NCBI RefSeq assembly: GCF_014905555.1
Contig: NZ_BNGS01000010.1
Span: 301,494 to 365,493, forward strand
Origin: Streptomyces sp. Y2F8-2
Lineage (GTDB): Bacteria; Actinomycetota; Actinomycetes; Streptomycetales; Streptomycetaceae
Direction: 5' to 3'
Length of the DNA stretch: 64,000 bases
The translations under genes and the position numbers were made by a program. The notes below the pieces were generated by a model. It was given only the letters and a program-made list of their open reading frames with translations. It had not been told where the DNA came from and made no database searches. Below are positions 37,501-44,715 of this stretch, piece after piece. Position 1 is the first letter of the stretch; the number at the start of each line of letters is the position of its first letter.

Positions 37501-37678
37501 GCTTGCTGAGCTCCTTCTCGGCGAGGGCGCGCTTCTCGCCGCGGAACGAGACGAACTGCGAGACGCGCACCGGCTTGTCGACGAGCCCGGCGCCGGGCCC
37601 CTCCGTGACGAAGAGCCGCTTCACGAGCGGGGTGACCACGCTGGAGGCCACCTTGACGCCCAGGGCCGCTGGATCCAT
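34571..37678 (-). CDS. NACHT-domain STAND ATPase, bacterial NLR-like, candidate anti-phage protein
   Basis: A 1035-aa protein in three parts. Residues 1-130 form a helical N-terminal domain beginning MDPAALGVKVASSVVTPLVK, like the NNH1 NACHT N-terminal helical domain. The NACHT ATPase follows, with Walker A RGVAGSGKTTL (267-277) and the diagnostic Walker B LLLVDGVDEI (343-352), then a winged-helix region (FVHRTFQDYLGAKAA). The C-terminal third is helical repeats followed by degenerate leucine-rich repeats (about 840-1020; LNELDLGSLDPDVDDLSPLA). Bacterial NACHT proteins of this shape can defend against phages. The ATG follows GGGGGAG. It sits alone in an otherwise housekeeping region. Confidence 0.88.
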   Translation of the reverse strand: MDPAALGVKVASSVVTPLVKRLFVTEGPGAGLVDKPVRVSQFVSFRGEKRALAEKELSKLAAELVRRAVTAEGERPLPEDETPAVVLALATTLHALGDLNMTDVQAVRLGPQTLALHLRAASGTPDRDLSLDATLFYERVLEIACLHILHFFTQRSTFVPRTLVEQTRRQAEIIAKIDELIARTPPTGGTDPAFDQRYLAYVATRHSHLTIYGIDLVNSPERWPLDTAYLSLQALRPDDETDARIATASAALSADQALTGHDRVLLRGVAGSGKTTLVQWLAVTAARGERGDRIPFVLPLRTLLRRPGGLPAPDAFLDAVRVPFHATQPPGWADRVLTARRALLLVDGVDEIPERERERTRRWLRELLDVYPGNQWLVTSRPSAVREDWLAADGFTELSLAPMGRDDVAAFVRRWHTAARVGAPDTDRLDDYEHSLLDAVRTKPDLGRLATNPLMCGLICALHRDRRGYLPHGRQELYEAALSMLLARRDEERDMFVRQDGIHLTEAPQIQLLQRLAYWLIRNNQSEMDRERAERIIADVLPSLPAAASQGDAGQILRHLLVRSGLLREPAPGTVEFVHRTFQDYLGAKAAVEDGDFGLLVRGAADEQWADVIRMAVAHARPRERAELLDDLSASADRVPAAAATRIRLLALASLEHATELDPRVRSRVESEAAALIPPRTTAEARALAEAGPLVLELLPGPEGLTDAEARAVAITASLIGTEAAIPVLARFRSHHALSVRAQLTWTWHRFHTERYAEEVIAHLRPKGLYFAAHSAAELRALRDLGGPSLLQIVGDIGSDDIRAALRPDQVRKLVVRDNRALRDLSCLSDQGRLNELDLGSLDPDVDDLSPLAELPITLLSLHGNSRLGTPDALARLGPTVTGLDLSIRLHGDSLDAVLPRDHPLEYLRLSEKALRFTGLRGLRHLHTVKRLSLASLPKELPPEDFEEIAALPALEDLRLIWNATGWEAGPVLPRITRLRLNMFTGTEDLSKLPTLFPGVQDLTLRLAPDVSGLPDHVLDLLPIRPVIERTDSVL

Positions 37679-37765
37679 CTGCTCCCCCGTGCTCGGTCCG
37701 TGACGGTGGGTCAGCCTAGCGGGCCCGCCGGGTGACATGCCGCACAGGGGGAGGGTCTGGTACGA

Positions 37766-37802
37766 GGGCGCCTAGTAGCGGCCGGCCGCCAGTGAGGCGC
37801 CC
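37766..37802. other. Large nested hairpin upstream of M23 peptidase gene
   Basis: An 8-bp arm pair (37766-37773 with 37795-37802) encloses a GC palindrome (about 37778-37789). It lies between the divergent NACHT and M23 genes. There is no T-run, so it may be an RNA or DNA structure affecting either gene rather than a terminator. Confidence 0.4.
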
Positions 37803-37917
37803 AGGATGGGGCGATTTCGCCGCGAGTACGGCATGTCCTCGTAGATCGCACGTTTGGTAATCGAGAGGGATGACTTGTACCAAGAAACGGTCAAGTCGCC
37901 TGCTTCCCGAGGTTTCC

Positions 37918-38478
37918 ATGTCTCAGAGCGTCATGCCCTCCTCCTTCCGTACGTCCCGGATGCGTGCCCGGCTGGCCGTGCTGGCCGCCGGTGCCGGGGC
38001 TTCAGCCGTGCTGGGGGCCGGTGTGGCGGCCGCCGCCGGGAGCGGCGCGGTGAGCGCCGCGTCCTGGGTCCATCCGGTCAGGGGCTACTCGCTCACGGCC
38101 GGCTTCAACCAGGCCGGCGGCATGTGGCAGTCCGCCCACAGCGGGCAGGACTTCGCCGTGCCGAGCGGGACGAGCGTCGTCGCCGCGCACGCCGGGACCG
38201 TCGTCAAGGCGGGAGCGGGCGGCGCCGGGGACGGGGCGGCGTACGGCAAGGCCGTCGTCATCAGGCATGCGGGCGGCACCTACTCGCAGTACGCCCACCT
38301 CTCACGGATCGACGTCAGGGTCGGCCAGGCCGTCGCCACCGGTCAGCGCATCGGGCTGACCGGCAACACGGGCAACTCCAGCGGCCCGCATCTGCACTTC
38401 GAGGTCCGGACGACCCCGCACTACGGATCCGCCGTCGACCCCGTCGCCTACCTGAGGGGCAGGGGCGTGGCCGTCTGA
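37918..38478 (+). CDS. Secreted M23-family peptidase
   Basis: A 186-aa secreted endopeptidase of the LytM/lysostaphin fold, acting on peptidoglycan cross-bridges. A signal peptide spans about residues 1-40 (RLAVLAAGAGASAVLGAGVA ending AAA). The zinc motif HSGQDFAVPSG and the GPHLHFEVR motif are both complete, so the enzyme should be active. The ATG at 37918 follows a GAGG site; the frame opens 16 codons earlier without support. No LysM or SH3 binding domain is fused. I looked for a c-di-AMP (ydaO) riboswitch upstream and did not see one. Confidence 0.88.
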   Translation: MSQSVMPSSFRTSRMRARLAVLAAGAGASAVLGAGVAAAAGSGAVSAASWVHPVRGYSLTAGFNQAGGMWQSAHSGQDFAVPSGTSVVAAHAGTVVKAGAGGAGDGAAYGKAVVIRHAGGTYSQYAHLSRIDVRVGQAVATGQRIGLTGNTGNSSGPHLHFEVRTTPHYGSAVDPVAYLRGRGVAV

Positions 38479-38496
38479 GGCGTGCCCGGGCCCTCC

Positions 38497-39096
38497 CTAC
38501 GCCGTCCCCTCACCCGAGTGGGCCTGCGTGACCAGGTCGATCGCGACCTCCAGCACCGCCCTGCGCTTGTCCTCCGGATCGCCCTCGACCTCCTGCAGGA
38601 CGAACATCCCCGCGTGCATCGTGAACAGCGCGCTGACGCAGCGGACCTGGTCGGTCAGGGAGGCGTCCGGGTCCCGGATGATGTCGCGCATCTGCAGCAT
38701 CCGGTCCTTGAACTGGTTGCCGATGCTCAGCTCGCGGATCGTGGCCTGGTTCTCCTGCATGAAGCGGAAGAGCGGGGCCGCGCCGGCCAGTGCCTCGCTG
38801 TAGCGGCGCAGCGCCTCCTGCTTGGTCTCGAGGGTGTGCGGCTGCGCCTTGCCCCACTCGATCAGTTCGTCGATCGGGCGGGTCAGGTCCTCGAAGATGC
38901 TGGCGAGGATCTCTTCCTTGGTCTTGAAGTGGTAGTAGAGCGCGGCCTTGGTGACGTTCAGGCGCTCGGCGATCTCCCGCAGCGAGGTCTTCTCGTAGCC
39001 CTGCTCGGCGAAGAGGTCGAGCGCCACGTCCTGGATGCGCTGACGGGTGTCCCCGCGCCGCTGCCGCTTGGTGCCTTCCATGGTGGTGCCGCCCAT
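38497..39096 (-). CDS. TetR-family repressor
   Basis: A 199-aa regulator. The N-terminal helix-turn-helix is TRQRIQDVALDLFAEQGYEK and TSLREIAERLNVTKAALYYH, followed by FKTKEEILASIFED; the rest is a ligand-binding helical domain. The ATG at 39096 is chosen with GAGGAG seven bases upstream; an ATG at 39081 is an alternative. It is divergent from the MFS exporter and separated by 172 bases containing a long two-fold symmetric operator, so it most likely represses the exporter and itself until a drug-like ligand binds. Confidence 0.92.
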   Translation of the reverse strand: MGGTTMEGTKRQRRGDTRQRIQDVALDLFAEQGYEKTSLREIAERLNVTKAALYYHFKTKEEILASIFEDLTRPIDELIEWGKAQPHTLETKQEALRRYSEALAGAAPLFRFMQENQATIRELSIGNQFKDRMLQMRDIIRDPDASLTDQVRCVSALFTMHAGMFVLQEVEGDPEDKRRAVLEVAIDLVTQAHSGEGTA

Positions 39097-39156
39097 CCTC
39101 GTACTCCTCGCACTCCCGCAGAGCCTGTGTGCAGGCCTCCTGGCCGAGCCTACGAA

Positions 39157-39229
39157 ACTTACTTGACGCACGGCTAGTTACGGGGCTATCTTCCCCGAGA
39201 ATAGTGAACTAGCCGGGCGACAAGTAAGT
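39157..39229. promoter_or_regulatory. Long symmetric TetR operator with embedded MFS promoter
   Basis: Two arms are exactly complementary: ACTTACTTG (39157-39165) with CAAGTAAGT (39221-39229), and CGGCTAGTT (39171-39179) with AACTAGCCG (39207-39215). Each half has the same 5-base internal gap, and the centre is at 39193. A promoter TTGACG (39163-39168), 18 bases, TATCTT (39187-39192) reading toward the MFS gene lies inside, so repressor binding would cover both promoter elements. Confidence 0.75.
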
Positions 39230-39268
39230 AGCCGGGCGGCAGGCAGTACCAAGGGGAGTCTGGGGACC

Positions 39269-40864
39269 ATGGCGGACAGCGCGGCACCGGCCGCTGACGG
39301 TGAGAAGAGTGAGAAACAACCTCGGAGCATACGGGTCGTCCTGCTCGCGCTGATGATCACGATGATGCTCGCGATGCTCGACAACATGATCGTGGGCACG
39401 GCGATGCCGACCATCGTGGGCGAGCTGGGCGGCCTCGAACACCTGTCGTGGGTGGTGACCGCGTACACCCTCGCCACCGCCGCCGCCACGCCGCTGTGGG
39501 GCAAGCTCGGCGACATGTACGGGCGCAAGGGCTCGTTCATGACCTCGATCGTGATCTTCCTGGCCGGCTCCGCGCTCAGCGGCATGGCGCAGAACATGGG
39601 CCAGCTCATCGGCTTCCGGGCCGTCCAGGGCCTCGGCGCCGGCGGTCTCATGGTCGGCGTCATGGCCATCATCGGTGATCTGATTCCGCCGCGTGAGCGC
39701 GGCAAGTACCAGGGCATGATGGCGGGCGTCATGGCGCTCGCGATGATCGGCGGTCCGCTGGTCGGCGGCACCATCACCGACAACTGGGGCTGGCGCTGGG
39801 CCTTCTACATCAACCTGCCGCTCGGTGTGGTCGCACTGGCCGCCATCAGCGTCGTGCTGCACCTGCCGAAGAAGCGCTCCCAGGCCCGTGTCGACTACCT
39901 CGGCGCCGCCCTGCTGACCGTCGGCATCACCTCGATCGTGCTGGTCACCACCTGGGGCGGATCCCAGTACGCGTGGACGTCCGCACGGATCATGGAGCTG
40001 ATCGGGATCGGTGTCGCCGCGCTCGTCGGGTTCGTGTTCTGGCAGACGAAGGCCGCCGAGCCGGTCGTGCCGCTGCACATCTTCCGCAGCCGGAACTTCT
40101 CGCTGATGTCGGCGATCGGTTTCATCACCGGGTTCGTGATGTTCGGTGCGACGCTGTTCCTGCCGCTGTACCAGCAGTCCGTGCAGGGTGCGTCCGCGAC
40201 CAACTCGGGGCTGCTGCTCCTGCCGATGCTCGGCGCCATGCTCGTGGTGTCGATGATCGCGGGGCGGGTCACCACCAACAGCGGGCGGTACAAGGTCTTT
40301 CCGGTGGTCGGCAGCGTGCTGATGATCGCGGGCCTCTTCCTGCTGTCGCAGATGGACACGGGGACCAGCCGGTTCACCTCGGGTGTGTACATGGCCGTGC
40401 TGGGTGCCGGGATGGGCTGCCTGATGCAGGTCACCATGCTGGTGGCGCAGAACAGCGTCGAGATGCGGGACATGGGTGTCGCCTCGTCGACCACGACCCT
40501 CGCGCGGACGCTGGGCTCCTCCTTCGGCGTCGCGATCATGGGTGCGCTGTTCAACAACCGGGTGCAGCACGTGATGGCCGAGCGGGCCGGTGCGCTGGGG
40601 TCGAAGATCACCGAGCAGTCGGCGCAGCTGGACGCGAAGAGCCTTCAGAAGCTGCCGGCGGCGGCGCGGGAGGCGTACCAGCACGCGGTGTCCGCGGGCA
40701 CGCACTCGGCGTTCCTGCTCGGCGCGGTGGTGGCCGTGCTCGCGCTGGCTGCGGCGGTGTTCGTGAAGGAGGTCCCGCTGCGGGGAGCAGGACCCGACAA
40801 GCAGGCCGGGGCCGCGGCTGGGGACGCCGCGGATGTGCCGCCGGCGGTTGCAGAGGCCGTCTGA
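39269..40864 (+). CDS. MFS drug exporter, DHA2 (EmrB/QacA) 14-helix type
   Basis: A 531-aa polytopic exporter. The motif LDNMIVGTAMPTIVGELGG in helix 1 is the DHA2 motif D1, and GKLGDMYGRKGSFM between helices 2 and 3 is motif A. About 14 hydrophobic segments run to residue 500, ending with a short Ala-rich tail. These proton antiporters remove hydrophobic drugs, dyes or endogenous metabolites. It is divergent from the TetR gene and shares its operator. Substrate unknown. Confidence 0.92.
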   Translation: MADSAAPAADGEKSEKQPRSIRVVLLALMITMMLAMLDNMIVGTAMPTIVGELGGLEHLSWVVTAYTLATAAATPLWGKLGDMYGRKGSFMTSIVIFLAGSALSGMAQNMGQLIGFRAVQGLGAGGLMVGVMAIIGDLIPPRERGKYQGMMAGVMALAMIGGPLVGGTITDNWGWRWAFYINLPLGVVALAAISVVLHLPKKRSQARVDYLGAALLTVGITSIVLVTTWGGSQYAWTSARIMELIGIGVAALVGFVFWQTKAAEPVVPLHIFRSRNFSLMSAIGFITGFVMFGATLFLPLYQQSVQGASATNSGLLLLPMLGAMLVVSMIAGRVTTNSGRYKVFPVVGSVLMIAGLFLLSQMDTGTSRFTSGVYMAVLGAGMGCLMQVTMLVAQNSVEMRDMGVASSTTTLARTLGSSFGVAIMGALFNNRVQHVMAERAGALGSKITEQSAQLDAKSLQKLPAAAREAYQHAVSAGTHSAFLLGAVVAVLALAAAVFVKEVPLRGAGPDKQAGAAAGDAADVPPAVAEAV

Positions 40865-40990
40865 CCGGCACGGGCTCCGGCCCGAGGCCCCCGGGTGCGT
40901 GCGCCCGGGGGTCTTTCGGCGCGCGGACGGGCGCACCGGGCGAGTCTCGCCCCCGCCGCCCTGTCGGTGCCGCGTGGCAGCATCGGGGGC

Positions 40991-41413
40991 GTGGACAAGA
41001 TGCGGCAGCTGCGGCTGGCCAAGGATCTGATGGACCGGGACTGGGCCGACCCGGCGCTCGATCTGGAGGCCGTCGCGGACCGTGCCGGGTACTCGCGGTA
41101 TCACTTCCTGCGCGCCTTCAAGGAGGCGTACGGCGAGACGCCGCGGCAGTATCTGACGCACCGGCGCATCGAGCGCGCCGAGGACCTGCTGCGCACCGCC
41201 GATCTGTCCGTGACCGAGATCTGCCATCTCGTGGGGTTCAGCAGCGTCGGGACGTTCTCGGCGCGGTTCAAGGCCTGGACCGGGCTCACGCCCAGCGAGT
41301 ACCGCGCCAAGCACGTCGGCCGCGGCGCCGCGCTCATACCCGGGTGCTACGCGATGCTCTGGGCGGGCGGGTTCCGCAGGAGCGAGCAGAGCAATTCCGG
41401 AGAAGCGGGGTGA
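40991..41413 (+). CDS. Small AraC-family regulator (DNA-binding domain only)
   Basis: A 140-aa protein consisting essentially of the AraC/XylS double helix-turn-helix: LDLEAVADRAGYSRYHFLRA (first HTH) and SVTEICHLVGFSSVGTFSAR (second), plus GLTPSEYRAKHVG. There is no N-terminal sensor domain; the C-terminal 25 residues are not conserved. The GTG start at 40991 lacks a ribosome binding site. It is followed after 58 bases by the glyoxalase-like gene, an arrangement suggesting one transcript and a regulator-effector relation. Confidence 0.85.
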   Translation: MDKMRQLRLAKDLMDRDWADPALDLEAVADRAGYSRYHFLRAFKEAYGETPRQYLTHRRIERAEDLLRTADLSVTEICHLVGFSSVGTFSARFKAWTGLTPSEYRAKHVGRGAALIPGCYAMLWAGGFRRSEQSNSGEAG

Positions 41414-41471
41414 AGGGTCCGCTGCTTACCGTGGCAGCGCACACCGCACCTCCCACCTCCAGGAGCACACC

Positions 41472-41915
41472 ATGATCAAGGGGCTCGCCATCACCACCGT
41501 CTGGGTCCTCGACCAGGACCGGGCCAAGGAGTTCTACACGCAGAAGCTCGGCCTCGAGGTCCGCACGGACATGACCATGGGCGACGGCGGCATGCGCTGG
41601 CTCACCGTGGGAGCCCCGGACCAGCCCGACGTCGAGCTGACGCTCATGGTGCCCGGGCCGCCGGCGATGGACCCCGAGTCCGCCGAGATGATGAAGAAGC
41701 TCATCGCCAAGGGCGCTCTCGGCGCAGGTGTACTGGCCACCGACGACATCCACGGCGACTGCAAGCGGCTCAAGGACCGCGGCGTGGAGTTCCTCCAGGA
41801 GCCGCAGGAGCGGCCGTACGGCACCGAGGCGCTCTTCCGCGACGACTCCGGCAACTGGTTCTCCTTCACCCAGCGCCGCGAGGGCGGTCTGGACTTCGAG
41901 AAGGAGTGGAGCTAG
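41472..41915 (+). CDS. Glyoxalase/bleomycin resistance (VOC) superfamily protein
   Basis: A 147-aa vicinal oxygen chelate protein with two beta-alpha-beta-beta-beta modules: ITTVWVLDQDRAKEFYTQKL in the first and GVLATDDIHGDCKRLKDRGV in the second, ending EALFRDDSGNWFSFTQR with the conserved C-terminal glutamate position. The ATG at 41472 has AGGAG eight bases upstream. Members are metal-dependent enzymes or antibiotic-binding proteins; which applies cannot be told. It follows a small AraC-type regulator and converges on cseC. Confidence 0.87.
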   Translation: MIKGLAITTVWVLDQDRAKEFYTQKLGLEVRTDMTMGDGGMRWLTVGAPDQPDVELTLMVPGPPAMDPESAEMMKKLIAKGALGAGVLATDDIHGDCKRLKDRGVEFLQEPQERPYGTEALFRDDSGNWFSFTQRREGGLDFEKEWS

Positions 41916-41972
41916 CCGGCTCCTCCCCGTCCTGCTGCCGGCCCCGGTCCTGCGGCCTCCCGGTCCCGCTCC

Positions 41973-43331
41973 TTACTTTCCCGACAGCGGCAGCATCGGG
42001 AAGCTGCCCGTGTCCGTCGGTGCGTGCTCCGGCAGCCACAGCACCGCCACCGCCCCCTCGGCCGGCACATGCTCCGGCACCCCGGGCGCCCGGATGTTGC
42101 GGAACGTCAGCCGGGCGCCCAGCACCCGCGCCTGCCCCGCCGCGATCGTCAGCCCCAGGCCATGGCCCTGGCCCGAGCGGTCCGACCGGCCCGTACGGAA
42201 CCGGCTCGGGCCCTCGGCCAGCAGCTCCTCGGGGAAGCCGGGCCCGTGGTCCCGTATCCGGATCACCCGGCCCTCGATGGACACCTCGATGGGCGGCTTG
42301 CCGTGCCGGGCCGCGTTCGCCAGCAGGTTGAACAGCACCCGCTCCAGACGGCGCGGGTCCGTGGTGACCGCCGACTCGTGGATCACCCTGACCGCGACGT
42401 CCGGCTCCTTCGCGGCCACCCGCCGGGTCACGAACTCACCCAGCATGATGTCCTGCAGCTCGGCCCGCTCGGACGCGCCGTCCAGACGGGCCACCTCCAG
42501 GACGTCCTCCACGAGCGTGCGCATCGCCTTCGCCCGGTCCAACACCAGTTCGGTGGGGCGGCCCGGCGGCAGCAGCTCCGCCGCCGTGAGCAGACCCGTG
42601 ACCGGTGTGCGCAGCTCGTGCGCGATGTCCGCCGTCACCCGCCGCTCCGCCTCGAGCCGCTGCTGCAACGCGTCCGCCATCGCGTCCACCGCCCGCGCCA
42701 GATCGTCCGTCTCGTCGCGTACGACACCACCGATCGCGTCCCGTACGCGCACGTCCGTCTCGCCCTTGGCGACCCGGTTCGCCGCGGCCGCCGCCTTGCG
42801 CAGCCGGCCCGACAGCTGCCCGCCGATCAGCACGCCGAGCGCGGAGCCCCCGAGGACCACCGCGATCGAACCGATGATCAGGGCCTGGTCGAGGTCCTTG
42901 ATCACCCCGACGCTGCGGTCCGTGCGGATGTGCAGGGACAGCACCTGGCCGTCCTTGAGCGGTACGGCGGCCCAGGTGTCCGGCACCCCGTTGCGGTCCC
43001 AGGACGCGAAGGTGGCGCGCCTGCCCTGCATGACCTTCTCCAGCAGGTCCCGCGGGATGGCCGGATCGTCGATCTTGGTCCCGAAGGTCTGGGTGCGCCC
43101 GGACTCGTACATCCGCTGCGCCACCTGGATGCGCTCGTAGGCGAGGTCACGTGCGCTGTTCAGCATCGACACCTGGGCCGCGTTGTGCACGACCAGGCTC
43201 AACGCGATCGCGACGAGCGCCCCGACCAGGGCGATCGCCGCGCTGAGCTTCCATCTCAGACCGGTGCGTATGGCCGCGTCCTCGGGTACGAGGCGGCCGA
43301 TGATCCCCCGCATGCTCCTGTCCCCGCTCAC
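41973..43331 (-). CDS. cseC: Sensor histidine kinase CseC
   Basis: A 452-aa membrane kinase of the envelope-stress system. From the GTG at 43331, membrane helices lie at about 29-47 and 150-170 with a roughly 100-residue extracytoplasmic sensor between. HAMP follows (about 171-225), then the H-box DIAHELRTPVTG with His238 and an HATPase domain with LFNLLANAARHGK and GQGHGLGLTIAAGQARVLGA. The GTG overlaps the cseB stop (GTGA); an ATG at 43313 (MRGIIG) is the alternative. In S. coelicolor CseC responds to cell-wall damage and activates CseB to switch on sigE. Confidence 0.93.
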   Translation of the reverse strand: MSGDRSMRGIIGRLVPEDAAIRTGLRWKLSAAIALVGALVAIALSLVVHNAAQVSMLNSARDLAYERIQVAQRMYESGRTQTFGTKIDDPAIPRDLLEKVMQGRRATFASWDRNGVPDTWAAVPLKDGQVLSLHIRTDRSVGVIKDLDQALIIGSIAVVLGGSALGVLIGGQLSGRLRKAAAAANRVAKGETDVRVRDAIGGVVRDETDDLARAVDAMADALQQRLEAERRVTADIAHELRTPVTGLLTAAELLPPGRPTELVLDRAKAMRTLVEDVLEVARLDGASERAELQDIMLGEFVTRRVAAKEPDVAVRVIHESAVTTDPRRLERVLFNLLANAARHGKPPIEVSIEGRVIRIRDHGPGFPEELLAEGPSRFRTGRSDRSGQGHGLGLTIAAGQARVLGARLTFRNIRAPGVPEHVPAEGAVAVLWLPEHAPTDTGSFPMLPLSGK

Positions 43332-44032
43332 GCCTTCAACTTGTAGCCGAAACCGCGGACCGTCTCGATCCGGTCCTGGCCGATCTTGGTGCGCAGCCGC
43401 TGCACATGGACGTCGACGACACGGGTGTCCCCGCCCCAGCCGTAGTCCCACACGCGCTCCAGCAGCTTGTCGCGCGACAGTACGGTGCCGGGCGCCGACG
43501 AGAACTCGAGCAGCAGGCGCATCTCGGTCGGCGTCAGGGCCACCGGCTGCCCGGCCCGCCGGACCTCCATCCCCTCGGTGTCGACCTCCAGGTCACCGAA
43601 GGTGAGCACCCCGTCGTCCCCGGGCGAGGTGTCCTCGGCCGCCCGGCCGGCGCCGCTCGCGTGCCCGAAGCGGCGCAGCACCGCACGGATGCGCGCCACC
43701 AGCACGGCGCCGTCGAAGGGCTTGGTCACGTAGTCGTCGGCGCCCGCTTCCAGACCGAGCACCACGTCGATCGAGTCGGCCCGCGCGGACAACATGATCA
43801 CCGGCACGGTCGACTCGTCGCGGATGCGCCGGCACAGGCTGACCCCGTCCAGGCCCGGAACCATCACGTCCAGCAGGGCGATGTCGGGGCGGCGGGCGCG
43901 GAACGCCTCCAGGCCCGACAGGCCGTCGGGCATGGCGGTCACCGCGAAGCCGTCCCGCTCCAGCGCGAGCTGGGTGGCCTCGCGGATGACGTCGTCGTCC
44001 TCGACGAACAGGACGTGTGTCTGCTCTGCCAT
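43328..44032 (-). CDS. cseB: Response regulator CseB
   Basis: A 234-aa OmpR-family regulator. The receiver domain starts HVLFVEDDDVIREATQLALE with the acceptor Asp55 in IALLDVMVPGLDG; the linker carries an acidic insert; the C-terminal winged helix includes VALTPTEMRLLLEFSSAPGT and GGDTRVVDVHVQRLRTKIG. CseB activates transcription of sigE in S. coelicolor. It lies 26 bases after cseA and overlaps the cseC start by four bases. Confidence 0.94.
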   Translation of the reverse strand: MAEQTHVLFVEDDDVIREATQLALERDGFAVTAMPDGLSGLEAFRARRPDIALLDVMVPGLDGVSLCRRIRDESTVPVIMLSARADSIDVVLGLEAGADDYVTKPFDGAVLVARIRAVLRRFGHASGAGRAAEDTSPGDDGVLTFGDLEVDTEGMEVRRAGQPVALTPTEMRLLLEFSSAPGTVLSRDKLLERVWDYGWGGDTRVVDVHVQRLRTKIGQDRIETVRGFGYKLKA

Positions 44033-44058
44033 CCGCTGCTCTCAGTAGGGGTCAGGTG

Positions 44059-44715
44059 TCAGTTCTTGGCGGGGGCGGGGGTGCCGCTGTTGCCCACGGC
44101 GTTGCTGTACTCGTTGCGTGTGCGGGATATCTCGGTGAAGTGGCTGGTCCTCCAGTCGAAGGTGATCACTTCCTCGCTGGAGGGGTACGACACCGGGTCG
44201 CCCTTCTCGTACATCTGCTGGGTCACCACCAGGTCGCCGCGGTCGATCTCCGCGTAGACCGGCGGCTCCTCGGCCTTGAACACATTCTGGTACCTGTGGT
44301 TCTTCATCCGGTACACGTACGAGCCGATCCCGACCGCGTCACCGCACGTCATCACGTTGACCACGATGTCGTCGACATCGCCGCCGGTGAGGTCGCCGTA
44401 GGACACGTCGACCGGGTACTCGTCGGCCACGCAGGGCTTCAGGTCCTCCTTGACCACCTTGGCGACCTGAGGGTCGTCCTTGACGATCTTCACCACTTCG
44501 GCGCGCGTGGGCTCCTTGGTGGTGGGCGACGGCGACGGCGTGGCGGCACCCGCGATGACCGGGTCGCTGCCCGCGGGGCCCTCGTCCCGGGCGCCCGCGC
44601 CGCCCGTGGCGCAGGCGGAGACGAAAAGCCCGAGGGCGGTGACCGCGGCCACCGCCGCCGTCACCGCCTTCAGGGCTCCGCTGAGCCGTATGACCCCCGT
44701 ACCTAGGCGGCGCAA
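44059..44715 (-). CDS. cseA: Lipoprotein CseA, negative modulator of the SigE response
   Basis: A 218-aa lipoprotein. The N-terminal signal ends in the lipobox LFVSAC, with Cys about residue 35, followed by a low-complexity linker and an extracytoplasmic domain with two cysteines (LKPCVADEYP, VMTCGDAVG) likely forming a disulphide. In S. coelicolor its loss raises sigE expression. The only start giving a charged N-terminus before the hydrophobic segment is a TTG at 44715, which overlaps the sigE stop by 13 bases and has AGGAG upstream. A GTG at 44664 would leave no basic n-region. Confidence 0.88.
   Translation of the reverse strand: MRRLGTGVIRLSGALKAVTAAVAAVTALGLFVSACATGGAGARDEGPAGSDPVIAGAATPSPSPTTKEPTRAEVVKIVKDDPQVAKVVKEDLKPCVADEYPVDVSYGDLTGGDVDDIVVNVMTCGDAVGIGSYVYRMKNHRYQNVFKAEEPPVYAEIDRGDLVVTQQMYEKGDPVSYPSSEEVITFDWRTSHFTEISRTRNEYSNAVGNSGTPAPAKN

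Noticed and set aside
35822..37735. 637-codon plus-strand frame opposite the NACHT gene
   Set aside because: Antisense shadow; the minus-strand frame carries clear NACHT motifs and a ribosome binding site.
37739..37917. c-di-AMP (ydaO) riboswitch before the M23 peptidase gene
   Set aside because: Such switches control peptidoglycan hydrolases in Streptomyces and disA is in the window, but the conserved ydaO core sequences are not recognisable and the leader is short.
37716..37919. 67-codon minus-strand frame between the NACHT and M23 genes
   Set aside because: No recognisable features and it overlaps the nested hairpin and both gene starts.
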